Positions 51,446-61,700 of a DNA stretch of 64,000 nt are shown here, piece by piece. The notes beneath the pieces were generated by a model that did no database searches, was not told the origin of the DNA, and saw only the letters and a list, made by a program, of their open reading frames with translations. Origin of the DNA: CAG-533 sp022779465. GTDB taxonomy: Bacteria; Bacillota_I; Bacilli_A; RF39; UBA660. Location: the NCBI GenBank assembly GCA_022779465.1, contig JALFTB010000018.1, forward strand, positions 1 through 64,000. Reading direction: 5' to 3'. Position 1 is the stretch's first letter, and each line of letters starts with the position of its first letter. The translations under genes were made by a program, and so were the position numbers.

Positions 51446-52608
51446 TGTTTTGGCATAATTTTGTTTATTCTTTAAAAACTTTATTTAAGAGTAAATCATT
51501 AATATTTTGGACTTTTGTTTTTCCAATATTGCTTGGTACTTTCTTTAAATTAGCGTTTTCAAATATTGAAAAAAATGAAGTTTTAGAAGTTTTTAATATT
51601 GCAGTTGTTGATAATGAAGAATTTAAAAGAGATGAGTTTTTTAATGAATCATTAAAAAGTTTAAGCACTGGTGAAAATAGGATATTTAATGTTAGTTATT
51701 TAGATCAAAAGAAAAGTGAAAAATTACTTGATGATAATAAGATAACTGGTTATTTATTATTTACTGGTGATGATATTAAAATTAATGTTAATAATAGTGG
51801 AATTAATGAAACTGTTTTAAGATATGTAGTTGATGAAATTAATAGTGAAAAGACTATTATAAATAATATTATTAAAGATAAAGTTAGTAATAGTTATGAA
51901 GTAGATTATGGAAAAATTTATGATGAAGTTTTAAATATTGTTAATAATGATAATGAAGTAAAACTTAATAATGTTTCTAATAAAAATTTAAGTTATACAA
52001 TGGTTGAGTTTTATTCTTTAATAGCAATGGCATGTTTATATGGTAGTATGCTTTCGATGTATATTATTAATTATAAATTACCGGATATGAAAAGTGTTGG
52101 TAAGAGAATTTTTATTTCACCTATAAGTAAAAGTAAAACGGTTATTAGTAGTTTACTTGCTAGTTATGTGGTACAAATTATAGGGATAGCTTTATTATTT
52201 TTATATACTATATTTATTTTAAATGTTGATTATGGCAATACGCTTTATTTAAGCATAATTTTAGCTCTTGTAGGCTCTTTATCAGGATTATCTTTAGGAT
52301 TAATGGTTGCAACATCAATTAAGGCTAATGAAGGCTCTAAAGTAGGTATTTTAATATCTATTACAATGCTGTGTTGTTTCTTGTCGGGGATGATGGGTGT
52401 AGGAATGAAGTATGTTATAGATACTAATGCATCATTTTTAAATAAGATTAATCCAGTTGCAATGATTACAGATGGTTTTTATAGTTTATATTATTACGAT
52501 ACTTTAAGCAGATATTATTTTGATTTAATTAGTCTATTAGTATTTTCTTTAATATTAATTATTATATCTATATTAGCATTAAGGAGACAGAAGTATGACA
52601 GTATTTAA
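51445..52608 (+). CDS. ABC-2 type permease (ABC2_membrane_3-like)
   Basis: A 387-residue permease: one helix at about 17-35, a large extracellular domain of about 150 residues, then five helices from about 190 to 380. KRIFISPISKSKTVISSLLAS is the cytoplasmic coupling segment (here in part). The architecture is that of YhgE/DrrB-like exporters. It overlaps the second permease by 14 bases. Confidence 0.85.
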   Translation: MFWHNFVYSLKTLFKSKSLIFWTFVFPILLGTFFKLAFSNIEKNEVLEVFNIAVVDNEEFKRDEFFNESLKSLSTGENRIFNVSYLDQKKSEKLLDDNKITGYLLFTGDDIKINVNNSGINETVLRYVVDEINSEKTIINNIIKDKVSNSYEVDYGKIYDEVLNIVNNDNEVKLNNVSNKNLSYTMVEFYSLIAMACLYGSMLSMYIINYKLPDMKSVGKRIFISPISKSKTVISSLLASYVVQIIGIALLFLYTIFILNVDYGNTLYLSIILALVGSLSGLSLGLMVATSIKANEGSKVGILISITMLCCFLSGMMGVGMKYVIDTNASFLNKINPVAMITDGFYSLYYYDTLSRYYFDLISLLVFSLILIIISILALRRQKYDSI

Positions 52609-53737
52609 GACTTTTTGGAAAATAGTAAATAAATATAAGGGAACTATTATTTTATATACAGTTATGTTAATTGGTTTTGGTGCTATAAATATGAATTCTG
52701 GTGATGTTAATATGACATTTACGGATACAAAACCAGATATTGTAATTGTTAATCATGATGTAAATATAGGTTTAACTGAGAATCTAATAGATTATTTAAA
52801 AGATAATGCTAATGTTAAAGTGTTTGGTAGTGAAGAAGAAATTAATGATGCTTTATTTTATAGAGATATATCTTATGTTATTTATATACAAGAAGGATAT
52901 AGAAGAAATGTATTAAATGGAGAAAATCCAAGTATTGATATAAAAACAAATGGTACTTATGATTCTTCTTTAACAGAAATGATGTTAGAAAGATATGTTA
53001 AAACTCAAAATACTTTTAGAAAGCTTTATGATGATGAAAAAACGATAATAAAGAATATTAATGATAGTTTAAGTAAGAAATCTGAGATGCTCATTAATTC
53101 CAAGTTAGATGCGGGAGAAATGAGTAATATATCATTTTATTATAGTTTTGCTAGTTATAGTATAATGGCAGTAGTTATTTACATAGTATGCTTAGTATTA
53201 GGAAGCTTTAATAAAGAATACGTTAATAAAAGAATTATTATAAGTGAGATGGATTATAAGAAACATAATTGGTTATTGTTAATTTCTAGTTTTGGGTATG
53301 GCTTGCTTGTTTGGATTCTTTATAATTTAATTGGAGTAATGATTCTTGGCAAAACGGTATTTACTTTAAATGGATTATGGTATGTTATTAATTCATTTGT
53401 ATTTACACTTTGTTCACTTACTATGGCTTTGTTTATAAGTAGTTTGGTAAGTAATAAAAATGCGATTGCTGGAGTAGTTAACGTGGTAGCACTAGGATCT
53501 GCTTTCTTATGCGGAGCATTTATTCCGATGAGTATGCTTCCAGATGGAGTTTTAAAGTTTGCTCATGTCTTACCTTCTTATTGGTATATTAAATCTAATG
53601 AATTATTAAAGACTATGGAAATATTTGATTTAACAAATTTGAAACCAATTTTGTTAAATTTGGGAATGCTTTTGTTGTTTTCTGTAATTTTTATAATTTT
53701 AAATAATTATGTAACTCGAAAGAAAAGAAGTATTTAG
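52595..53737 (+). CDS. ABC-2 type permease (ABC2_membrane_3-like), partner
   Basis: A 380-residue permease with the same layout as its neighbour: helix at about 17-34, extracellular domain, then five helices including CGAFIPMSMLPDGVLKFAHVLPSYW near 305 (key part GAFIPMSMLP), a strong marker of this family. AAGGAGA lies inside the end of the upstream gene. The pair with one ATPase gives a heteromeric exporter. Confidence 0.87.
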   Translation: MTVFKTFWKIVNKYKGTIILYTVMLIGFGAINMNSGDVNMTFTDTKPDIVIVNHDVNIGLTENLIDYLKDNANVKVFGSEEEINDALFYRDISYVIYIQEGYRRNVLNGENPSIDIKTNGTYDSSLTEMMLERYVKTQNTFRKLYDDEKTIIKNINDSLSKKSEMLINSKLDAGEMSNISFYYSFASYSIMAVVIYIVCLVLGSFNKEYVNKRIIISEMDYKKHNWLLLISSFGYGLLVWILYNLIGVMILGKTVFTLNGLWYVINSFVFTLCSLTMALFISSLVSNKNAIAGVVNVVALGSAFLCGAFIPMSMLPDGVLKFAHVLPSYWYIKSNELLKTMEIFDLTNLKPILLNLGMLLLFSVIFIILNNYVTRKKRSI

Positions 53738-53765
53738 AGACACCTTTTATTAGGTGTTTTCTTTT
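53738..53765 (+). terminator. Terminator of the TetR-ABC cluster
   Basis: ACACCT at 53740-53745 and AGGTGT at 53752-53757 pair, followed by TTTCTTTT. Confidence 0.75.
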
Positions 53766-53792
53766 GTTATAATTGGGATAGAGGTGATATTT

Positions 53793-54557
53793 ATGAGAAT
53801 GGTAGATATTATGTATAAGTACGTTAATAGATTTATTAATGCCGATGATGTGCTTAAATTAATGGATGAGTTAGAAGGATATTCTAAAGATGATGAGGAA
53901 AATATTGAAAACACTAAATTGGAAATTAAAAAAATTATAGAATCTGTTCCTAACGAAGAAGATGAAACTGAAAGAAAAAGAAAAGAGACTATAAATCATT
54001 TTCTTGAAAAGATAAAAAATGCAAAGATAGATAATGAAAAGATTCAAGCAAAAATAGATAAGAAAAAAGAAGAACTTCAAAGTGATTTGTTGCTAGTTAA
54101 AGATGGCGGAGAAAAATATAAACAAATTTTTAACAAATTAACTCATAATGAAATTGTCAATAGAGAAGCTACGGCGATGGATGCTAAAGATTTACTTGAA
54201 TTTATAACTCATTATATAAGTGTTCCATGTCCACCACAAATTGATCAAGAAGCTTTTGATGATATGGTTGAAGTTGGTATCAAAGAAGATAAAAGAGAAG
54301 CTTTATGGAGACTTGCTTTCAATTATGATTTTAAAGGTATGAACTTTAATAGAATTGTAGATTATTTTATTTTAAAAAGAGATGTTTATTATTTGATGGA
54401 ACTAGTTTGCGCTGTTCAAGAATCACTAGATATGGATTATTTAATAAATAAAGTCATTGAAACCAATGATAAAGTTTTTATAAATAAAATAATAGAAGAT
54501 AATAAAAATTTAGATAGAATTGAAGATAAACATTTGGAGATGTTAAAGAATGCTTAA
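53793..54557 (+). CDS. Hypothetical protein with coiled coil
   Basis: A 254-residue soluble protein. Residues about 28-110 are a long charged coiled coil (K, E and D rich), and the rest is a helical domain containing EFITHYISVPCPPQID and NFNRIVDYFILKRD. The frame extends upstream to 53754, but GAGGTGAT lies four to five bases before the ATG at 53793. It overlaps the GNAT gene by eight bases. I do not recognise a family. Confidence 0.65.
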   Translation: MRMVDIMYKYVNRFINADDVLKLMDELEGYSKDDEENIENTKLEIKKIIESVPNEEDETERKRKETINHFLEKIKNAKIDNEKIQAKIDKKKEELQSDLLLVKDGGEKYKQIFNKLTHNEIVNREATAMDAKDLLEFITHYISVPCPPQIDQEAFDDMVEVGIKEDKREALWRLAFNYDFKGMNFNRIVDYFILKRDVYYLMELVCAVQESLDMDYLINKVIETNDKVFINKIIEDNKNLDRIEDKHLEMLKNA

Positions 54558-55044
54558 TGTTTATTCATCTAAGGATTTGAGTGATAATCAATTTGCAAAG
54601 ATGTATGAAATATTAATAAATAATTTGTTTAAAACTTATCCTGAGTTTTTGGATGATAAAGATAAGCATGATAATAAGGATAATTATAATAATTTGTTCA
54701 ATTCTATAAAAACGTCAGAGCAATATAATGTGATATGTCTTGAAGAAAGAGATTTGGTAATTGGGTATTTAAGTTATTCTGTGATAAATGATGAACTTTG
54801 GATAAGTGAGATTCAGATTAGAGAAGAGTATCAAGGTAAGGGTGTTTTAAGAAAACTTATCGGAAAGTTTGTAAGTATGCCGGAATTAAACAGTTATGAA
54901 TATATAAAAATACATATTAATAAGAGGAACATTCATTCACAGGAAGTTTTTGGTCATATTGGATTTGAAAAGATAGGTGAAAGTACAATTTATAAAATTG
55001 ATACTGATAATTTAATAAAATGGAATCAAAAAAACATATATTAG
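54550..55044 (+). CDS. GNAT family N-acetyltransferase
   Basis: A 164-residue acetyltransferase. Motif A reads ISEIQIREEYQGKGVLRKLI near 85-104 with the Q/RxxGxG/A acetyl-CoA loop (here YQGKGV), and motif B is HSQEVFGHIGFEKIG. The acceptor substrate is not predictable. Its start lies in the end of the coiled-coil gene; the two form one unit that ends at the terminator at 55030. Confidence 0.85.
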   Translation: MLNVYSSKDLSDNQFAKMYEILINNLFKTYPEFLDDKDKHDNKDNYNNLFNSIKTSEQYNVICLEERDLVIGYLSYSVINDELWISEIQIREEYQGKGVLRKLIGKFVSMPELNSYEYIKIHINKRNIHSQEVFGHIGFEKIGESTIYKIDTDNLIKWNQKNIY

Positions 55045-55062
55045 CAAAGTATATGTTTTTTT
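55030..55062 (+). terminator. Terminator after the GNAT gene
   Basis: ACATATA at 55034-55040 and TATATGT at 55050-55056 with A and T runs. The 5' arm precedes the stop codon. Confidence 0.75.
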
Positions 55063-55086
55063 CATACAATATTTTAGGTGATGTAT

Positions 55087-56298
55087 ATGGCTATAAAAAG
55101 TGTAGTTATTGATGCGGGACATGGTGGAGCTGATAATGGTGCATCAGGCAATGGTATTATTGAAAAGAATTTAACTTTAGATATAAGTAAATATATGTAT
55201 GACAGGTTTAAAGAATTGGGAGTACCAGTAAAGATGACTAGAACTAGTGATGTGGATTTGGATGCAAATGCTAGACCTAAAGTTGTATTGGATCAATATG
55301 GTAATGGTAAGGATGTAATAGTGTTATCTAATCACATAAATGCAGGAGGTGGCGAAGGCGCTGAAGTAATATATGCACTACGTAATAGAGACACTTTAGC
55401 TGCTAAGATAATTAATGAATTAGAGAAATCTGGTCAAGTTGTTAGAAAGTATTATCAAAGACGTTTACCTAGTAATACCTCTAAAGATTATTATTATATT
55501 ATTCGTAATACTCCTAATACTGAAGCTTTAATTGTTGAATATGGTTTTTTAGATAATGTTAATGATGCTAATAGGCTTAAAAATAATTATAAAGATTATG
55601 CCGAAGCTGTAGTTAGAGCTGTAACTGAATATGCTGGATATAAGTATGTTCCTAAAACTGCAAGTGGATATTATGTTGTTAAAAAAGGAGATACTTTATG
55701 GAGTATTGCTAAAAATTATGGTTTAACTGTGGATAAACTTAAAGATATTAACAATTTATCTTCTAATTCTTTAAATATTGGTGACGTTTTACTAGTTAAG
55801 GATAATAGTGTTCCTTCTAATACTGAAGAACTTACTGGTTATGAATATTATACTGTTAAAAAGGGAGATACATTGTATGGTATTGCTAGTAAATATGGTT
55901 TAACTGTTGCTGAACTTAAAAAATATAATAATTTAGATAGTAATACTTTGGCAATCGGTCAAAAGTTAATTGTTGGTGAAACTAGTTCTTCAAATGTTTA
56001 TGTTGTTAAGAAGGGTGATACTTTATATGGTATTGCTAGGGAATTTAATGTTAGTGTTGATGAGATAAAGAAAGCTAATGGATTAAGTAGTAATACACTT
56101 ACGATAGGAATGTCTTTAATTATTCCTAGTGAAAGTAATGATCAAAATATAAGTACTACTGTGTATACTGTTAAAAAAGGAGATACTTTATATAATATTG
56201 CTAAAAATTATAATGTTAGTGTAGATGAAATTAAATCTTTAAATAATTTAAGTTCTAATGTCTTGAGTATTGGTCAAAAATTAACTATTCCTATTTAG
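55087..56298 (+). CDS. N-acetylmuramoyl-L-alanine amidase with four LysM domains
   Basis: A 403-residue enzyme. Residues 1-190 are an amidase_3 domain with zinc ligands in IDAGHGGAD (His12), the Glu of IIEKNLTLD and SNHINA, and the catalytic Glu in LIVEYGFLDN. Four LysM modules follow at about 199-242, 256-300, 308-351 and 359-403, each with KKGDTL(W/Y).IA and ending in IGxxLxVP-like strands. It cuts the amide between muramic acid and the stem peptide. No signal peptide or membrane helix is present. ATG choice: AGGTG at 55076-55080 is six bases before 55087. Confidence 0.93.
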   Translation: MAIKSVVIDAGHGGADNGASGNGIIEKNLTLDISKYMYDRFKELGVPVKMTRTSDVDLDANARPKVVLDQYGNGKDVIVLSNHINAGGGEGAEVIYALRNRDTLAAKIINELEKSGQVVRKYYQRRLPSNTSKDYYYIIRNTPNTEALIVEYGFLDNVNDANRLKNNYKDYAEAVVRAVTEYAGYKYVPKTASGYYVVKKGDTLWSIAKNYGLTVDKLKDINNLSSNSLNIGDVLLVKDNSVPSNTEELTGYEYYTVKKGDTLYGIASKYGLTVAELKKYNNLDSNTLAIGQKLIVGETSSSNVYVVKKGDTLYGIAREFNVSVDEIKKANGLSSNTLTIGMSLIIPSESNDQNISTTVYTVKKGDTLYNIAKNYNVSVDEIKSLNNLSSNVLSIGQKLTIPI

Positions 56299-56311
56299 GA
56301 ATGGTTTTTTT
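56287..56311 (+). terminator. Terminator after the amidase gene
   Basis: ATTCCT and AGGAAT form a short stem followed by GG and a T run. It spans the stop codon. Confidence 0.65.
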
Positions 56312-56357
56312 ATGGTTTAATATATGTTATGATTATTAATAGAAAGGAATGGATATT

Positions 56358-56768
56358 ATGGATATGTATGATTATAGTTATTTAGGAGAAACTAGTAGTA
56401 CTAGTTCTTTAGCAGGTAGTTTAGTTTGGACTATAATTGCTGTAGTACTTGCTGTTATTGGCGGAATTGCTTTATATTTTACAGTATTTAGTAAAAATAA
56501 TGAAAAAAAGTATACTGGATTCATGGCTAAATTATATGAGTGGTTTCAATTTAAATATTTTGTAATTGATGATTTATTTAGAATAACTTATATTGTTAGT
56601 GCACTTGCTTTAACTTTATTATCATTTAATTTAATTTCAACTAGTTTCTTATCATTTATTTTAGTTTTAGTACTTGGTAATATAGGATTAAGAGTTTCTT
56701 TTGAATTATTAATGTTGTTTACTGAGATGTGTTATAACATTAGATCTATTAATAAAAAGATGAAATAA
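56358..56768 (+). CDS. Hypothetical membrane protein
   Basis: A 136-residue protein with three hydrophobic segments (about 21-44, 72-91 and 95-118). The first 20 residues are rich in Y, S, T and G (MDMYDYSYLGETSSTSS), probably outside. AAAGGA at 56343-56348 is nine bases before the ATG at 56358; the ATG at 56349 would touch it. A palindromic terminator follows. Family unknown. Confidence 0.7.
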   Translation: MDMYDYSYLGETSSTSSLAGSLVWTIIAVVLAVIGGIALYFTVFSKNNEKKYTGFMAKLYEWFQFKYFVIDDLFRITYIVSALALTLLSFNLISTSFLSFILVLVLGNIGLRVSFELLMLFTEMCYNIRSINKKMK

Positions 56769-56796
56769 AAAAACCATTATATAATGGTTTTTTTTA
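56769..56796 (+). terminator. Bidirectional terminator
   Basis: AACCATTA and TAATGGTT form a palindrome with A and T runs on both sides. It serves the membrane protein gene and the convergent LCP gene. Confidence 0.85.
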
Positions 56797-58692
56797 TTGA
56801 GTTTCTTCAACAGTACTTGAAGTAGTTGTTGTAGTTGGTTTAACGACAGGATTGTTTTTACATACTTTAACATTTAAGGTCATTCCTTTTGTTATTAAAG
56901 TTCCTTTATGAACGTTTTGACTTAGTATTTGATTATTCATACATGTTGTACTTTCTTGATATTCTTTGGTTAGAGTTATTTCTCTACCAGATACCCATGA
57001 TTCTAAATAACCAATAGTGCTACCTACAAAGTTTGGCATCGTTTCATTTCTTTGACCAGTTGTATAAATCTTACCGATAACTGGTACTTTGTATTCTTCA
57101 TTTACTGAGAAGTTAAATGTTTTAATTAAGGTTGGTTTAGTAATTTCTAGATTTTCTTTCATGGCTTTTACTATTTCATCTAAACTTTCTTTATTATATT
57201 GGAAAGTATACATATTATAACCTTGGAATATTGTTAAATCATATCCTGTAAGATATGTTTTTTGGATGTTAATGAAATCGTTAGCTGAGAAGTTTTCACT
57301 TGTTATAATTGTTTTAAATACGTTATAGAAGTTTAATATTTCTTTTGGATCCATATTTGTATCAATGTTATTTGAAACAGCATTTAGTACTTTATAAAAT
57401 GTGTTTACATCTCTTATTGTTTTAGCTTTATTAGCGATAGCTGTTACAACTGCTTGTTGATGTTCGATACGTTTAAAATCTGATAGTGCCCATTGGTGTC
57501 TATTACGAGCATAAGCAAGAGCTTGTTCGCCATTTAAAGTTTTATTCTTACCTGGTTCGATAAATACTAAGTTGTTACCAAATTGACGATTTGAATTTTG
57601 TTCACAAATCTTTCCTTTACAATCTACTCTTAAATTTTTACTGAAATCTGGTTTATCAATATCCATTGTGATACCACCCAAAGCATTAACTAGAGCAACA
57701 ACTCCTTTGAAGTTAATTTTTACATAGTAGTCGATATTAATATCTGTTAGGTTGTGAATTGTATCTATCATACATTTGGTACCATAAGCTGCTGCTGAAT
57801 TTATTTTGTGTCCTTTATTATTGTTACATGCGATAGGTACATATGTATCTCTTGGAATACTAAACATAGTTGCAGATAATGTTTTAGGATTAAATGTTAC
57901 TAACATGATTGAGTCACCATTAAATGCGGCGTTATTTGATAATCCATCATATTCAGAGTCTACACCAAGAAGTAATACAGTAAATGGTTCAGTTACAGAT
58001 TTATTAGTTGATTCTACTGTATCTTGATTATTTAATTTTTTACTAAATTCTGCTAATTCTACGGTATCTGTAGCAATATTTGCAAATTTTTCCGTTTCTC
58101 GATATTTAATTTTGTAGTTTGAACCAATAAAGATCGCATCAACTTTTTTATCGTATAAAGCTTCTAACAATTTATAATAATCTTCATAGTAAACTATTTT
58201 GTATTTTAAATTATTTGTTGCAATATATTCTTGAGGTAAGGTATATCCTTCTATATCATTTTCATTTTTAATTAGTCCAATTGTTTTAATATTAACATCT
58301 TTTGATAGTGCGATTAATTTTGTTGTGTATATAACTTTTTCTTTACTAGTATTATCTACAATTTGATAAGTTTTGTTGATGTAGTAATATGCAAATACGT
58401 TACCGACAGCAAATATTAAGGTTAATATAGTTACTATGATTAATTTGGTATGCTTTTTAGTTATAAGAGTTGTTAATCCAAATATTAGATAAATAAATAA
58501 ATAAATAAATAATATTAAGATAATAATGGCTCTTATAAAGGTTTCGATACCGGCAAGTAAAAGAATACTATAAGATAGTAAACAAATGCTTATTAAATAT
58601 AGTATAAATGTTATATAAAAGGTTATTCTAAAACCTAATTTTGTTTTATGTAATTTTTTAAATAAATTTTTGAATTTTCTATTCTTTTTCAT
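56794..58692 (-). CDS. LytR-CpsA-Psr (LCP) family ligase with extended N-terminus and PASTA-like tail
   Basis: A 632-residue membrane protein. It has three membrane helices (about 22-48, 52-74 and 83-103), a domain at about 118-220 resembling a solute-binding-protein lobe (IKTIGLIKNENDIEGY), the LCP domain from about 237 (LLLGVDSEYDG, GDSIMLVTFNP, SIPRDTYVPI, GGITMDI, YARNRHQ), and a PASTA-like module near 560-620 (MPNFVGSTIGYLESWVSG). It ends in a Thr-rich tail. LCP enzymes attach teichoic acids or other glycopolymers to peptidoglycan. GGGTGC is the ribosome binding site. Confidence 0.92.
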   Translation of the reverse strand: MKKNRKFKNLFKKLHKTKLGFRITFYITFILYLISICLLSYSILLLAGIETFIRAIIILILFIYLFIYLIFGLTTLITKKHTKLIIVTILTLIFAVGNVFAYYYINKTYQIVDNTSKEKVIYTTKLIALSKDVNIKTIGLIKNENDIEGYTLPQEYIATNNLKYKIVYYEDYYKLLEALYDKKVDAIFIGSNYKIKYRETEKFANIATDTVELAEFSKKLNNQDTVESTNKSVTEPFTVLLLGVDSEYDGLSNNAAFNGDSIMLVTFNPKTLSATMFSIPRDTYVPIACNNNKGHKINSAAAYGTKCMIDTIHNLTDINIDYYVKINFKGVVALVNALGGITMDIDKPDFSKNLRVDCKGKICEQNSNRQFGNNLVFIEPGKNKTLNGEQALAYARNRHQWALSDFKRIEHQQAVVTAIANKAKTIRDVNTFYKVLNAVSNNIDTNMDPKEILNFYNVFKTIITSENFSANDFINIQKTYLTGYDLTIFQGYNMYTFQYNKESLDEIVKAMKENLEITKPTLIKTFNFSVNEEYKVPVIGKIYTTGQRNETMPNFVGSTIGYLESWVSGREITLTKEYQESTTCMNNQILSQNVHKGTLITKGMTLNVKVCKNNPVVKPTTTTTSSTVEETQ

Positions 58693-58751
58693 ACTAGCAC
58701 CCTATTTTAGATTATACTATAAATTTAAATATAAATAAAGAAATTTTAATG

Positions 58752-58784
58752 CAAAAAAAAACAAGTTTTACCTTGTTTTTTTAG
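58752..58784 (-). terminator. Terminator of the YfhO-LtaS fusion gene
   Basis: On the minus strand AAACAAG and CTTGTTT flank a six-base loop and are followed by a long T run. The hairpin overlaps the stop codon. Confidence 0.85.
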
Positions 58785-61700
58785 CAAAATAATCAGATTT
58801 GATAACGGCATCATTTAATGACATTTTTCTTTTTACGATTGAATTATATTTTTGAAGTTTTTCATCGCTAATTTTTCTTCCTTTATAGTATTCACCATTT
58901 GTTACATAAGTTTGACCATTATACCAAGAACCATCTGGGAAGAATACTAATGGGTCATAATCATTTGATAAGATATCTCTACCAATATAATTATTTGGAT
59001 AATATGTAATTCCGAATAAATTTAAAATTGTTGGAAGAATATCTAATTGTGAATTAACATTTTTTACAGTTTTCTTAATTTCACCATTATGATAAATCAT
59101 AAATGGAGTTTTATTAATAAGATTTGTATCTGTTTCTTTATATTCGTCTAATAAACTTTTATTTTCAAGAGTATAAACATAATGATCTGAGAATAAAACT
59201 AATACAGTGTTTTCCATCATGTTCTTTTCTTTTAATGTTTCTAAGATTAAATTTAACATATCATCTGTTTCTTTTGCTTGAATTTTTAAACATTCATATT
59301 CAGTTAATCCTTGTTTATCTGTTAACATTGGACATGTACCTTTTGTTGTTTTGTAAGGCATGTGTGCAGAATAAGTAATTATATATGATAATGTTTTTTT
59401 ATTTGGATTAAATATTTTTTCATTAAATGTTTCATTTTTTATTAATTCGGTATCTAACCAGAATTCATTATTTTCATAGATACCTAAATCTTTTAAACCG
59501 TTATATGAGTCATAACCAAATGCTTTATAATTAACGCCTCTAGAATAGTACTCTGATGAGTTCATATGGAAAGCATTTACTTCATATCCTTGTTCTTTAA
59601 ATAGATTTGCAAGAGAGTAAGCATAGGTATTTCTACTGAATGTATAAGCACTTTGATTGTAATTGTAAGCACTTGAGTAACCAGTATTAACCATGAACTC
59701 TGAATTAAATGTTGAACCACCACCTGATGTATAACTAAAATGCTTTGTAAAGTTAATAGAGTTTCTAGATAGTTTATAGAAAGTTGGCATGATATTTTTA
59801 TCTAGTAAGAAATCATCAACACTTTCAAGTTGCACTATAATTAAATTTTTATCTTTAAAGATGCCAGTATATTTATTTGTTTCACTTTGTTTTAAATCTT
59901 TAAAGTTATCATTTAAAACTTCTTCTTCTTGTTTAGATAATTTGGTATTATCTTGCATGAAATTGATGTAGAAGTTTCTTACGTTATATTCAAACATACC
60001 AGATACCATTAAACTCTTATTGTTATCGTTATATGATGTGTATACACTTCTTGAATTACGCCAGTCATCCCATTCAACATTTTTACGTTGAGGTCCAAAA
60101 CCAAATGGTAAAATAAATTTTAATGTGATAAATATAATTATGATTAAAAATACTTTTAGACCATTAGTCTTTTTAACTTGATCGATTTTTTTAATACCTA
60201 ATACAGTTAATGCAATACTTGCTAAGAAGATAATTATAATCCATAATGGAATATTTAATAAAACGGTAGATAAATAATCAGTTCCTTCACCCGCAACTTG
60301 CATGACACTATAATCAAAGAATTCTTTAAAGTATGAGAAATATATACTATGAACTAAGAACATTATTAATGAGAATATATAGAAAACAAAATATATAATT
60401 TTTCCTATAATACCTTTTATGTTTTTAGTTAATGTTAAGATAAATGTAATCCATACTAATGAGAATATATTTGGCATTGGATTGAACCAGTGATAATAGT
60501 TGATTTGATTGTTGTAGAATAATCTAAGTGATAAATCTAATATAAATAGTGATGCTCCAAGCAGAAGATATCCTTTGTTATTCTTAACAAATTTTTTTAT
60601 ATTTAAATTTAATTTTTTTATACATGATTTAATTTTATTGCCAATTTTTTGATATTGTTTTTTGTATTTATTGTAGAAAATTATTGGAATAAATAATACT
60701 AATCCAAGTAATGAAAGATATTTTCCAGTTTTAAATAATGGAGGATTATAAGTAATTTCTACTTTATGGGTTCCTTGAGTTATTTTAGCTCCGATAAAGG
60801 CTGTGTCAGTTTTAACTAAATCAGCTTTTTCTCCATCGATATAAATCTTATATCCTTTTTTCTCATATGGAAGGGTAATTTTTAAATATCCATCATTTTG
60901 AACGTTGATTGTGCCGCTTATATATGAATCAGTTAATTTTTCTTGATCAATAACTAATTCATCAATGTTTGTATTTAAATTTTTAATTGTGTTGTAGTCA
61001 ATTGTATAAAATTCTAGATCACTTATATCAAATTCGTCATTTGTAAATTCAATGTTTATTGTTTTTAGTGGTTCGTTTGATGATAATACGTATTCAAATG
61101 TATTATTGTTATTGTTGTATTTCCATTTATCACATGAAAGGGCATTTGTAACACCATTTATTGTGATGTTTGAACTACAAGCATATCCACTCTTAGCTTT
61201 ATTCATATTGAATTTGATTATTAAAATTTGATTTTTAATTGGGGTTTTTAGTTCGATTTCAGCATTAGCATTTTTACCAGCTTTAATAATGTAATGACCA
61301 TCTTTTTTAGAGTATTCTAAATTGTTTATTTTATTTATTTGATATTTTCCAGTATATTTTTTTATTGTTTTATTTTTATAAACGTTTTCTAAACTTTCAT
61401 CAACTATAACGTAGTTTAATAATGCATCTAATGTTTCTGGATATGTTAAGTTTTCAAATTCTCTTTGACTCATTACTTTATTTGAAGCATAAGCAATGGG
61501 TAAGACATTTTCATTTTGATAAAGATTAATATTGTTTTCACTTTTAATTTTGGTGTAACCGATCGGAACATTATCGCTTGATGAAACAATATATTTTGTG
61601 CCACTATAGATATCAAATAATATATTTGGAGTATCTGTTAAGGTTGTATTATCGCGGTTTATTTCTTCAATTTGGAAATATTCTCTCATGAATTTAAGAT

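Noticed and set aside
55660..56298. Tandem repeats that could look like a CRISPR array or direct repeats
   Set aside because: They are four LysM domains in one protein-coding frame; spacing and variation follow codons.
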